Shown here in pieces: positions 6,415-12,778 of a stretch of DNA of 14,597 nt. Every line of letters begins with the position of its first letter. Position 1 is the stretch's first letter. This stretch comes from Hydrogenophaga sp. (GTDB lineage Bacteria > Pseudomonadota > Gammaproteobacteria > Burkholderiales > Burkholderiaceae_C). The stretch is from positions 1-14,597 of the forward strand of contig JAIFNE010000032.1 of assembly GCA_020047875.1 (NCBI GenBank). Direction: 5' to 3'. The translations under genes were made by a program, and so were the position numbers. Below the pieces are notes generated by a model. That model was given only the letters and a program-made list of their open reading frames with translations, ran no database searches and was not told where the DNA came from.

Positions 6415-8670
6415 ATGAGCCCCATGGCCGATATCCACAGCGAGACACCCGCCGCGCAAGCGCACCCGGCGGACAGCGCGGCTGCAGCCAGTTTCGCCGG
6501 GCTGCTGGCCCGGCTTGACTACCTGGGCCCGACCGAGATCGACAGCATCCGGCAGGCCTACCGCTTCGCCGATGAGGCGCACCTGGGCCAAAAGCGCAAA
6601 AACGGCGACCCGTACATCACCCACCCGATCGCGGTGGCGGCGCAATGCGCCGAGTGGAAGCTCGATGCCCAGGCCCTGATGGCGGCACTCATGCACGACG
6701 CCATCGAAGACTGCGGCGTCACGAAAGAAGAGCTGGTGGAGCGCTTTGGCGCCCCGGTGGCGGAACTCGTCGATGGGCTGACCAAGCTGGAAAAGCTGGA
6801 ATTCGACTCTCGGGAGCAGAACCAGGCCGAGTCGTTTCGCAAGATGCTGCTCGCCATGGCCAAGGACGTGCGGGTCATCCTGATCAAGCTGGCCGACCGC
6901 ACCCACAACATGCGCACCATGGGTGACATGCCGCGCAGCAAATGGAAACGCATCAGCAGCGAAACCCTGGAAATTTATGCGCCGATTGCCCACCGGCTGG
7001 GGCTGAATTTCACCTATCGGGAACTGCAGGATCTGTCTTTTCGCTTCCTGCACCCCTGGCGCTACGAGGTACTTTCCCGAGCGCTGAGCAAGTCGCGCAA
7101 CCGGCGCAAGGATCTGATTGCGCGGGTGCAGGACGAGGTGGAGCGGGTCTTCATCGGCCACGGCATGGCGGTGCGCATCCTCGGGCGGGAAAAAACGCTG
7201 TATTCGGTCTACCGGAAGATGGATGCCAAGCACCTGTCGTTCTCCGAGGTCACCGACATCTACGGCTTTCGCATCATCGCGCCCGAGCTGATCGACTGCT
7301 ACACCGGCCTGGGCATCCTGCACCAGCTCTACAAGCCGGTCCCCGGCAAGTTCCGGGACTATGTGGCCATTCCCAAGGTCAACGGCTACCAGTCGATCCA
7401 CACCACGCTGATCGGCCCCTTCGGCACCAACATCGAATTTCAGCTGCGGACCCACGCCATGGATGTGGTGGCCGAATCGGGTGTTGCGGCTCACTGGCTC
7501 TACAAGGCCAGCGAGCCGGGCAGCGACACCTCGCAGCGCCTGGGCACGCAGTGGCTGCAGTCACTGCTGGATATTCAGCAGGAAACGCACGATGCCACCG
7601 AGTTCTGGGACCACATCAAGATCGACCTGTTCCCCGATGCGGTTTACGTGTTCACGCCCAAGAGCAAGATTTTGTCGCTGCCGCGCGGCGCCACCGTGGT
7701 CGACTTTGCCTACGCCATCCACAGCAATGTGGGTGACCGGGCGGTGTCGGCACGGGTGAATGGAGAGGAAAGTGCGCTGCGCACCGAGCTGAACAACGGC
7801 GACGTGGTGGAGGTGGTCACTGGCGACGCGGCCGAGCCCAATCCGGCCTGGCTGGCTTTCGCAAAAACCGGCCGGGCGCGCTCCAAGATCCGGCACCACC
7901 TGAAGACGCTGGCGCAAGATGAATCGCGCCAGTTGGGCGAGCGCATGCTGCTGCAGACCGTGCGACACGAGGGCATTGCCCAACTGCCCGACGAACACGG
8001 CGAGCACAAGGCCGCCTGGGAAAAGCTGTTGCGTTTCACCGGCAGCCGCAACCGGGAGGAGCTGGTCACCGACATTGGCACCGGCAAGCGCATCGCCAGC
8101 ATGATCGGCAAGAAACTCGCGGTGCTGCTGGCAGACAGCGGCCTCAAGCCCGACCCGCTGCTGATCAGCCACGAGCGCTACACCAGCGGCCACAACGACA
8201 CGGCATCGCAAGGCGTGGTGACGCTGGATGGCAGCGAGGGCGTGTCGGTGCAGTACGCACCCTGCTGCAAGCCCATTCCGGGCGACCGCATCGTGGGCTA
8301 CCTGGGGCGCGGCGAGGGCCTGATGGTGCACGCCGAAGACTGCCCCACCGGCAAGCGCCTGCTGCACCGGGACCGCGAGCGATTCCTGGAGGTGGAATGG
8401 GCCGATGAGCCGGTGCGGGCGTTCGAAACCACGTTGGTCGTCTCCTTGCACAACGGCAAGGGCGTGCTGGCGCGGGTGGCCTCTGCCATGGCGGCAACCG
8501 AAGCGGACATCACCCATGTGGACATGGGCGACGAGCCCGCCCAGAACGCCACCGACATTCGATTTACGGTCGCGGTACGAGACCGCCAGCACCTGGCCGC
8601 GGTGCTGCGAAGACTCAAGCGCACCCCCTCGGTACTCAAGGCGCAGCGCGCCAAAAGCACCCGAACCTGA
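6415..8670 (+). CDS. spoT: Bifunctional (p)ppGpp synthetase/hydrolase (RelA/SpoT family)
   Basis: A long RSH enzyme that makes and degrades the alarmone (p)ppGpp. The 751 residues carry an HD hydrolase domain with its metal and catalytic residues intact (H70 in YITHP; H94, D95, E98 and D99 in LMHDAIED; D161 in KLADRTHNM), a synthetase domain (GREKTLYSVYRKM 257-269; DIYGFRII 281-288; NGYQSIHT 323-330; EFQLRT 341-346), a TGS domain (about 401-470), a conserved YAPCCKPIPGD segment (614-624) and a C-terminal ACT domain (about 671-745). The charge motif before the NGYQSIHT loop reads KFRD (312-315), the basic form typical of bifunctional SpoT/Rel rather than the acidic EXDD of RelA. With an intact HD site this supports SpoT. 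The start may be ATG 6415 or ATG 6424; neither has a strong Shine-Dalgarno. It converges on greB with 15 bp between stops. Confidence 0.96.
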   Translation: MSPMADIHSETPAAQAHPADSAAAASFAGLLARLDYLGPTEIDSIRQAYRFADEAHLGQKRKNGDPYITHPIAVAAQCAEWKLDAQALMAALMHDAIEDCGVTKEELVERFGAPVAELVDGLTKLEKLEFDSREQNQAESFRKMLLAMAKDVRVILIKLADRTHNMRTMGDMPRSKWKRISSETLEIYAPIAHRLGLNFTYRELQDLSFRFLHPWRYEVLSRALSKSRNRRKDLIARVQDEVERVFIGHGMAVRILGREKTLYSVYRKMDAKHLSFSEVTDIYGFRIIAPELIDCYTGLGILHQLYKPVPGKFRDYVAIPKVNGYQSIHTTLIGPFGTNIEFQLRTHAMDVVAESGVAAHWLYKASEPGSDTSQRLGTQWLQSLLDIQQETHDATEFWDHIKIDLFPDAVYVFTPKSKILSLPRGATVVDFAYAIHSNVGDRAVSARVNGEESALRTELNNGDVVEVVTGDAAEPNPAWLAFAKTGRARSKIRHHLKTLAQDESRQLGERMLLQTVRHEGIAQLPDEHGEHKAAWEKLLRFTGSRNREELVTDIGTGKRIASMIGKKLAVLLADSGLKPDPLLISHERYTSGHNDTASQGVVTLDGSEGVSVQYAPCCKPIPGDRIVGYLGRGEGLMVHAEDCPTGKRLLHRDRERFLEVEWADEPVRAFETTLVVSLHNGKGVLARVASAMAATEADITHVDMGDEPAQNATDIRFTVAVRDRQHLAAVLRRLKRTPSVLKAQRAKSTRT

Positions 8671-8685
8671 GGCGCAAGAGGCCGC

Positions 8686-9246
8686 TCAGCCGGCGGCGCT
8701 TGTTGGGTAAGTGACCGACAACACCTCCAGCGACTGCGCCCCGTCGGGCAGCACCAGCTTCACCGTGTCGCCTTCGCGGGCCTTCAGCAGGGCGCGCGCC
8801 ACCGGCGAAACCCAGCTGATCTGGCCGCGCGCGGTGTCCGCCTCGTCCACCCCGAGGATGGTGATCTCGGTCTCCCGACCCTCGGCGTCGGCATAGACCA
8901 CGGTGGCGCCAAAAAAAATCTGGTCCGATCCCCGATGCACCGAGGGATCGACCACCTCCGCGATTTCCAGGCGCCGCGTGAGAAACCGAATGCGCCGGTC
9001 AATCTCGCGCAGGCGTTTCTTGCCGTAGAGGTAGTCGCCATTTTCCGAACGGTCGCCATTGCTGGCCGCCCAGTGGACGACCTCCACAATCCGCGGCCGC
9101 TCCTGATCGATCAGCGCAAACAGCTCCGCGCGCAACCGGTCGTAACCCGCGCGGGTGATGTAGTTCTTGCCGCTGGGCAACTGCGGTTCGGCCGACGGTC
9201 CGTCGTCGTCCTCGCCGTCGGTTTCGCGGGTGAAGGCCTTGTTCAT
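8686..9246 (-). CDS. greB: Transcript cleavage factor GreB
   Basis: GreB inserts its coiled coil into the RNA polymerase secondary channel and stimulates cleavage of backtracked RNA. The 186-residue protein contains the N-terminal coiled coil with the diagnostic SNGDRSENGDYLYGKKRLREIDRR stretch (62-85); the acidic tip residues are D65, E68 and D71. The C-terminal FKBP-like domain follows from about 110 (FFGATVVYAD, SPVARALLKAREGD). WAAS and KKRLREIDRR match GreB rather than GreA. It is about 28 residues longer than E. coli GreB because of an N-terminal acidic extension (TDGEDDDG, 9-16), which I take to be real since MNKAFTRE-type starts are usual for betaproteobacterial GreB. The ATG at 9246 was chosen on that basis; upstream in-frame codons exist but code for no recognisable sequence. 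No clear Shine-Dalgarno is present. Confidence 0.94.
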   Translation of the reverse strand: MNKAFTRETDGEDDDGPSAEPQLPSGKNYITRAGYDRLRAELFALIDQERPRIVEVVHWAASNGDRSENGDYLYGKKRLREIDRRIRFLTRRLEIAEVVDPSVHRGSDQIFFGATVVYADAEGRETEITILGVDEADTARGQISWVSPVARALLKAREGDTVKLVLPDGAQSLEVLSVTYPTSAAG

Positions 9247-9279
9247 GAAACGGTACGGGCAAAGGCAAATGGTTCGTGA

Positions 9280-9309
9280 TGGTATGCGCTGCCACAAGCG
9301 CATGAACCA
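9280..9309 (-). promoter_or_regulatory. Hairpin in the greB leader
   Basis: ATGCGCT (9284-9290) and AGCGCAT (9297-9303) form a perfect 7-bp stem with a 6-base loop, extended by TGGT/ACCA (9280-9283 and 9306-9309) across a two-base bulge. It lies 34-63 bp before the greB ATG within the 198-bp spacer that separates greB from the upstream phosphotransferase-fold gene. There is no T-run after it on either strand, so it is not an intrinsic terminator; it could be a leader RNA structure or a dyad operator. The rest of this spacer shows a GTGTCGACAC palindrome (9379-9388) and no convincing gene. Confidence 0.3.
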
Positions 9310-9444
9310 GCCCTCGCCCACTCGCCCGCGCTGCTGATCTGCCCGCCGGTGTGGCCAGGAGACCGCCGGGCTGGGGGGGTGTCGACACGTTGCTCGCGCG
9401 AAAGCTGACCGCGGCATCGGCCGTGGCGCCGCTCACGCAGGCCG

Positions 9445-10506
9445 TCACAGCGCGCGGCGCAGTGCCTGCGACGGCGCCGCGCCGAACGACAGCGCACCCA
9501 AAGCCTGCGCCACATAGCGCTGCGCCTGCGGCAGCCAGCGCTCCGGCGTGCGCGGCTGGCGGTCCAGCAGATGCGCCAGCGACAGCCGCGCACGCACCAG
9601 CGCGCGGTGTGCGGTGTAGAGCTGCAGCACGGCGCGGGGCGGTCGGTCGTACAGCCCCCGGGCGCAGCCCTCAATGAGCCGCTCGCCGACCCACCAGGCG
9701 CCCGCCATGCGGCACTCCATGGCGAGGAAGGCCAGTTCGTCGAACGGATCCACCTGGCGCAGGGCCGGGCTGAATTCGAGGCAGTCGATGACCACAGGCG
9801 GTTGCAGCAGGCACACATGCTCGGGCCGGAGGTCGCCATGACCATCCACGATGCGCCCCGCCATGGCGCGCCGGGCCAACGCCAGCCGGTGACGGGTCAG
9901 CCCGGCTTGCAGTTGATCCAGTGCCTGTGCCGCGCCCGGGACCGTCCAGCGCGGGTTCAGCAGCACATCGCGGCCCAGCGCCAGTTCCTGGTGCAGGCGA
10001 TCGACATGCTGCACCGGCGACACCTCGGCGCGCTCCGCAGTGCGGTAGAAATGCACCAGCACACGCACCAGCGCGTCCACATCGCCGCTCACCACCGCGC
10101 TCTGGGTCATGGCCTGATCCAGCATGCGCTGGCGGGGCAACCGCTTCATGTGCACCAACCAGTCCACCACCTCGCTACGCCTGGCCACCTGCCCCTCGCC
10201 ATCCATCGCCGGCCCGTCGTCAGGGTGCTGCAATGCCATCAGACCCAGGTGGACACCTGGCGCCAGGCGGGCATTCAGGCGCAACTCTTCGCGGCAGAAC
10301 GCCTCGCGCGCGTTCAACCGGGTGAAGTCCAGAAAGGCATGGCGCACCGGCTTCTTCAGCTTGAACACGTCGTTGCCCACCAGATACACCCAGGACATGT
10401 GGGTCTCGATCACCTCCAGCTCGCCAGGCCCGGCCCGTTCGCTCAGCGCGGCCAGCGCCAGCGCGTGGCTGGAGCCGAGGTTGTCGAGCATCACCGGATC
10501 GGCCAC
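9445..10506 (-). CDS. Phosphotransferase-fold protein (COG2187 / APH-like, stand-alone)
   Basis: A 353-residue protein of the COG2187 group, whose fold resembles aminoglycoside phosphotransferases and other small-molecule kinases. Visible are the possible ATP-binding Lys segment VFKLKKPV (47-54), the Brenner-type catalytic motif VDGHGDLRPEH (220-230; D225, with E229-H230 where the Asn region normally lies) and the metal-binding Asp in VVIDCLEF (238-245, D241), followed by DPFDELAF. Many COG2187 proteins carry a second, C-terminal P-loop ATPase domain; here the protein stops without one. The substrate is unknown and nothing suggests antibiotic resistance. The start is GTG at 10506, 15 bp after the cytochrome gene stop, with a weak GGCGGGA upstream; an ATG lies five codons later (10491). 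Same-strand spacing suggests co-transcription with the cytochrome gene. Confidence 0.8.
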   Translation of the reverse strand: MADPVMLDNLGSSHALALAALSERAGPGELEVIETHMSWVYLVGNDVFKLKKPVRHAFLDFTRLNAREAFCREELRLNARLAPGVHLGLMALQHPDDGPAMDGEGQVARRSEVVDWLVHMKRLPRQRMLDQAMTQSAVVSGDVDALVRVLVHFYRTAERAEVSPVQHVDRLHQELALGRDVLLNPRWTVPGAAQALDQLQAGLTRHRLALARRAMAGRIVDGHGDLRPEHVCLLQPPVVIDCLEFSPALRQVDPFDELAFLAMECRMAGAWWVGERLIEGCARGLYDRPPRAVLQLYTAHRALVRARLSLAHLLDRQPRTPERWLPQAQRYVAQALGALSFGAAPSQALRRAL

Positions 10507-10521
10507 GGCTTGTCGTCCCGC

Positions 10522-10944
10522 CTACCGCTGCAGCCGTTCGAGGTGATCCACCAGATCCAGGATGCGCCGGTGGGCCGCGCCCTCGGCCAGCGGCGGGCTG
10601 CCGCCAGCCTGCGTGAAACGCTCCACGTAGGTGCTGCCCCAGACCGGCATTTCGCGCGAGCCGTGCGGCCCGATGTCGGCGGCCGCTCGGCCATCAATGA
10701 GCATGACGAGCCGCTCGCGCGGGAACACGCCCCCGTTGCGCTGCGCCAGCATCGACAGATCGCTGGGCGGGGTCACCAGATGGCGCAGCAGCGGGCCGTC
10801 GCCCCGGCCGCGGGCGCCGTGACAACTGGCGCAACTGTTCTGGTAATCCCAGCGCCCCGGGTCGCCCGGGCGCTGTGCCTGGGCACCAGCCGCCAACGTG
10901 ATCAGCAAGACCGGCACGATACGGCGCCATGTTGCTCTGCGCAT
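10522..10944 (-). CDS. Small exported c-type cytochrome
   Basis: A 140-residue periplasmic electron-transfer protein of the class I cytochrome c type. The N-terminus MRRATWRRIVPVLLITLAAG is a signal peptide (basic n-region, hydrophobic core) with probable cleavage after AQA at residue 23. The haem-binding motif is CASCH (38-42) and the likely distal Met ligand is M99 in REMPVWG. The ATG at 10944 was chosen because a good Shine-Dalgarno (GGGAG, minus strand of 10951-10955) precedes it by 6 bases and because the signal peptide starts there; longer in-frame readings would bury it. The partner oxidase or dehydrogenase is not in the window. The Shine-Dalgarno is part of a stem-loop described separately. 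The downstream COG2187-type gene starts 15 bp after the stop. Confidence 0.87.
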   Translation of the reverse strand: MRRATWRRIVPVLLITLAAGAQAQRPGDPGRWDYQNSCASCHGARGRGDGPLLRHLVTPPSDLSMLAQRNGGVFPRERLVMLIDGRAAADIGPHGSREMPVWGSTYVERFTQAGGSPPLAEGAAHRRILDLVDHLERLQR

Positions 10945-10952
10945 GGGTGTCT

Positions 10953-10986
10953 CCCGATGTGGATTCGTCAGGCGCCACACATCGGG
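10953..10986 (-). promoter_or_regulatory. Stem-loop that sequesters the cytochrome c ribosome binding site
   Basis: On the minus strand the leader contains CCCGATGTG (10986-10978), a 16-base loop, and the exact complement CACATCGGG (10961-10953). The last three G residues of the second arm are the start of the GGGAG Shine-Dalgarno, which lies 6 bases before the ATG at 10944. In the folded form the ribosome binding site would be partly hidden. The 9-bp perfect complementarity is directly visible; its effect on translation is inferred, and as DNA the same dyad could be a protein-binding operator. Confidence 0.5.
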
Positions 10987-11037
10987 CGATGACCGTCGTG
11001 GCTGGCTGTGTCGTCCCGGCAAAAGCGGGGCAGCGCG

Positions 11038-11058
11038 CACCGCCACCAAGGTGCGGTG
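11038..11058 (-). terminator. Possible hairpin terminator after hsp20
   Basis: CACCGC (11038-11043) pairs with GCGGTG (11053-11058), with an inner ACC/GGT pairing, 16 bp past the Hsp20 stop. On the minus strand it is not followed directly by a T-run (a CTTTTG lies some 15 bases on), so it may be a weak or factor-assisted terminator or a 3'-end stabilising hairpin. Confidence 0.3.
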
Positions 11059-11073
11059 AGTGAGCTCATGGCG

Positions 11074-11502
11074 TCACTGGATCGCAATGCGCTTGCTGCT
11101 GGTGTCTGACTTTTTCGGCAGGGTCAACGCCAAGATGCCGTCTTTGTAGCTGGCCTGCACCTTGGCCTCGTCCACCGGGCTGGCCACGGTGAAGCTGCGG
11201 CTGGCGTAGCCCTCCTGGCGCTCGCGGCGCAGCACGCGGCCGCCGTTGCCCTTCTCTTCCTTCTCCGACTTCACCTCGGCGCTGATGGTGACCAGGTTGC
11301 CGTCGATGCGCACATCGATGTCGTCCTTCTTCACGCCGGGAATGTCGGCCTTCACCGCGTAGCTGCCGTCCTGCTCGGTGAGGTCGATCCTGATGCGTGG
11401 AGCCGCGTCCGGCAGCTCCATGCGCCAAGGCCGCATGAGCGAGCGGAAGGTGTCTTCAAACGGATCGAGCGAGAAGGGGTCCAGGGTGCGAAGTTCGTTC
11501 AT
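11074..11502 (-). CDS. Hsp20-family small heat-shock protein
   Basis: An ATP-independent chaperone that forms large oligomers and holds unfolding proteins. The 142-residue protein has a short N-terminal arm (LDPFSLDPFEDTFRSLMRPW, 7-26), an alpha-crystallin domain from about 36 to 130 (RIRIDLTEQDGSYAVKADIPG; DGILALTLPKK, 121-131) and the C-terminal IxI motif IAI (139-141) that docks neighbouring subunits. It is the class A/C type common in proteobacteria. A strong AAGGAG (minus strand of 11510-11515) lies 7 bases before the ATG at 11502, which fixes the start; in-frame upstream codons give no homologous sequence. A 150-bp spacer upstream contains a palindrome but no convincing heat-shock (sigma-32) promoter that I could find. 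Its neighbours, a CBS gene and a hydrolase/phosphoribosyltransferase pair, suggest stress or dormancy use. Confidence 0.95.
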   Translation of the reverse strand: MNELRTLDPFSLDPFEDTFRSLMRPWRMELPDAAPRIRIDLTEQDGSYAVKADIPGVKKDDIDVRIDGNLVTISAEVKSEKEEKGNGGRVLRRERQEGYASRSFTVASPVDEAKVQASYKDGILALTLPKKSDTSSKRIAIQ

Positions 11503-11608
11503 GGTGATGCTCCTTTGGAACGGTGAAAAAGGGTTTGCCTGGCTCGCCCGCTTCATGAACGCGGGGCACCAGTGCGGAACAAATCTTGCGCCGCGGGTGT
11601 GTTTGAAC

Positions 11609-11621
11609 CGTTGAGTCAACG
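11609..11621. promoter_or_regulatory. Palindrome upstream of hsp20
   Basis: CGTTGA-G-TCAACG is a perfect 13-bp inverted repeat about 107 bp before the Hsp20 ATG, in the spacer between hsp20 and the CBS remnant. A further TTGA half-site lies at 11603-11606. On the minus strand it contains TTGACT, which could serve as a -35 element, though no matching -10 is evident 17 bp on. It may be an operator; the sequence alone does not identify the regulator. Confidence 0.3.
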
Positions 11622-11652
11622 CAATGCGAAAACGCTTTGCGGCGGTCGTTGC

Positions 11653-12058
11653 TCAGGCCCGCTGGCGGCACTCGCGCAGGGCTCCTGTCTGGATCACCGA
11701 GGCCATCTCGCGCAGCTGTTCGGCCACCAGCGAGAGCACATCGTCCAGCGTCACAAGGCCCACCAGCATTCCCCGCTGCGTGACCACCGGCAGGCGGCGC
11801 ATGGTCACCCTGCATGTCTTTGATCGAGTCGTCCTCCAGCGCGCTGATCAGTTCGTGGCTCATCACATCGCCCACGGTGAGGTGCGTGGCATCCAGCGCC
11901 TGCGCCACCACGGCGGTCACGTTGGTGCGCGGCCAACGCTCGCTGCGACCCACCAACGGTGATGTCGGCAGGCGCACGCCCTGCGGCACATTGCGCAGAC
12001 TCAATGCCACGCTGAGGGGCCCGCCAACAATGGGCTGTTTGGCGCGCATGGCCTGCAA
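11653..12058 (-). pseudogene. Broken CBS-domain protein gene
   Basis: Two reading frames together spell part of a CBS-pair protein. The upstream frame gives VTAVVAQALDATHLTVGDVM, then SHELISALEDDSIKDM (to about 11813), the start of a second CBS motif. The downstream frame begins at about 11802 with MRRLPVVTQRGMLVGLVTLDDVLSLVAEQL and ends at the TGA at 11655-11653. From family knowledge, some 13 residues should separate DDS from RRLPVV; here the gap is about 17 bp short and out of frame. The N-terminal CBS half, normally about 60 residues, is not recognisable upstream: the 46 codons after a possible ATG at 12058 show no similarity. Both signs point to a decayed gene. A sequencing error alone would not explain the missing N-terminus. 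CBS domains of this type bind adenine nucleotides. It lies between hsp20 and a divergent hydrolase operon. Confidence 0.65.
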
Positions 12059-12124
12059 GCCCGGAGCTGGCGCCCAACCGTTTCACCACCGCATTCCCGG
12101 CCGCAGCCGGTGGAGGGCGCGCAG

Positions 12125-12778
12125 ATGTCGACCGTGATCATGACGGAGCCGATACCGCTCGGCTCACCGGCCCTGCCTGGGGATTTGGTCATTCCGGCGC
12201 AGGCGCTGGGTCTGGTGGTGTTTGCGCACGGCAGTGGCAGCGGGCGGCTGAGCCCGCGCAACCAGTGGGTGGCACGCGCATTGCAGCAGGCCCACCTGGC
12301 CACGCTGCTGTTTGACCTGCTCACCGAAGAAGAGGCCCGCGACCGCCGGCTGGTGTTCGACATCGACCTGCTGGCGCAGCGGGTGGTCGAGTCCATCCAC
12401 TGGACCGAGCACCATCCGGAGCTGGCCCATTTGCGCCTGGGCCTGTTCGGCGCGAGCACCGGCGCGGCTGCTGCGCTCGTGGCAGCCGCCAACCGGCCCG
12501 ACCGCGTGGCCGCGTTGGTCTCGCGCGGTGGCCGCCCAGACCTTGCACTGGCCAGCCTGTCAAGCGTGCAGGCGCCCACGCTGCTGATCGTGGGCGGGCT
12601 GGACACCGAGGTGCTCGAACTCAACCGCCAGGCCATGCGCCTGCTGACGACCCAGAAGCGGCTGGAGGTGATACCGGGCGCGGGCCACCTGTTCGAAGAA
12701 CCCGGCGCGCTGAGCAGCGTGGCAGCACTGGCCGCCAGCTGGTTTCAGAAACACCTGGCTACCCGGAGGGACGCATGA
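12125..12778 (+). CDS. Alpha/beta hydrolase, dienelactone-hydrolase-like
   Basis: A cytoplasmic alpha/beta hydrolase of 217 residues with no signal peptide. The oxyanion-hole region is FAHGSGSG (33-40), the nucleophile elbow GASTGA (109-114, S111), the acid D160 in VGGLD and the base H188 in GAGHLF, a complete Ser-Asp-His triad in the usual order. The family acts on esters or thioesters, and the true substrate of this subgroup, usually found with COG1926-type phosphoribosyltransferases, is unknown. ATG 12125 was chosen because a GGAGG (12113-12117) lies 7 bases upstream; a GTG at 12110 is in frame but has no comparable ribosome binding site. Its TGA overlaps the ATG of the phosphoribosyltransferase (ATGA at 12775-12778). 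It diverges from the CBS remnant. Confidence 0.87.
   Translation: MSTVIMTEPIPLGSPALPGDLVIPAQALGLVVFAHGSGSGRLSPRNQWVARALQQAHLATLLFDLLTEEEARDRRLVFDIDLLAQRVVESIHWTEHHPELAHLRLGLFGASTGAAAALVAAANRPDRVAALVSRGGRPDLALASLSSVQAPTLLIVGGLDTEVLELNRQAMRLLTTQKRLEVIPGAGHLFEEPGALSSVAALAASWFQKHLATRRDA

Noticed and set aside
6277..8592. Long minus-strand frames opposite spoT (6277-7494 and 7561-8592).
   Set aside because: Both mirror the spoT coding frame and have no family motifs, while spoT is complete and canonical.
8671..8685. A bidirectional terminator between spoT and greB.
   Set aside because: Only short GC-rich pairings with no T-run on either strand; not enough to call.
9247..9444. A small gene between greB and the COG2187-type gene.
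   Set aside because: Open frames there are extensions of neighbouring frames with no motif, no Shine-Dalgarno and no similarity I recognise; only hairpins and a short palindrome are visible.
9445..10506. Aminoglycoside resistance gene.
   Set aside because: The fold is APH-like, but the motif order and the HGDLRPEH variant match the COG2187 group of unknown substrate; no feature of a resistance enzyme or mobile context was seen.
9571..10992. A 473-codon plus-strand frame opposite the COG2187-type and cytochrome genes.
   Set aside because: Gln/His/Arg/Ala-rich shadow translation; the opposite strand has a signal peptide, a haem motif and a kinase-fold motif.
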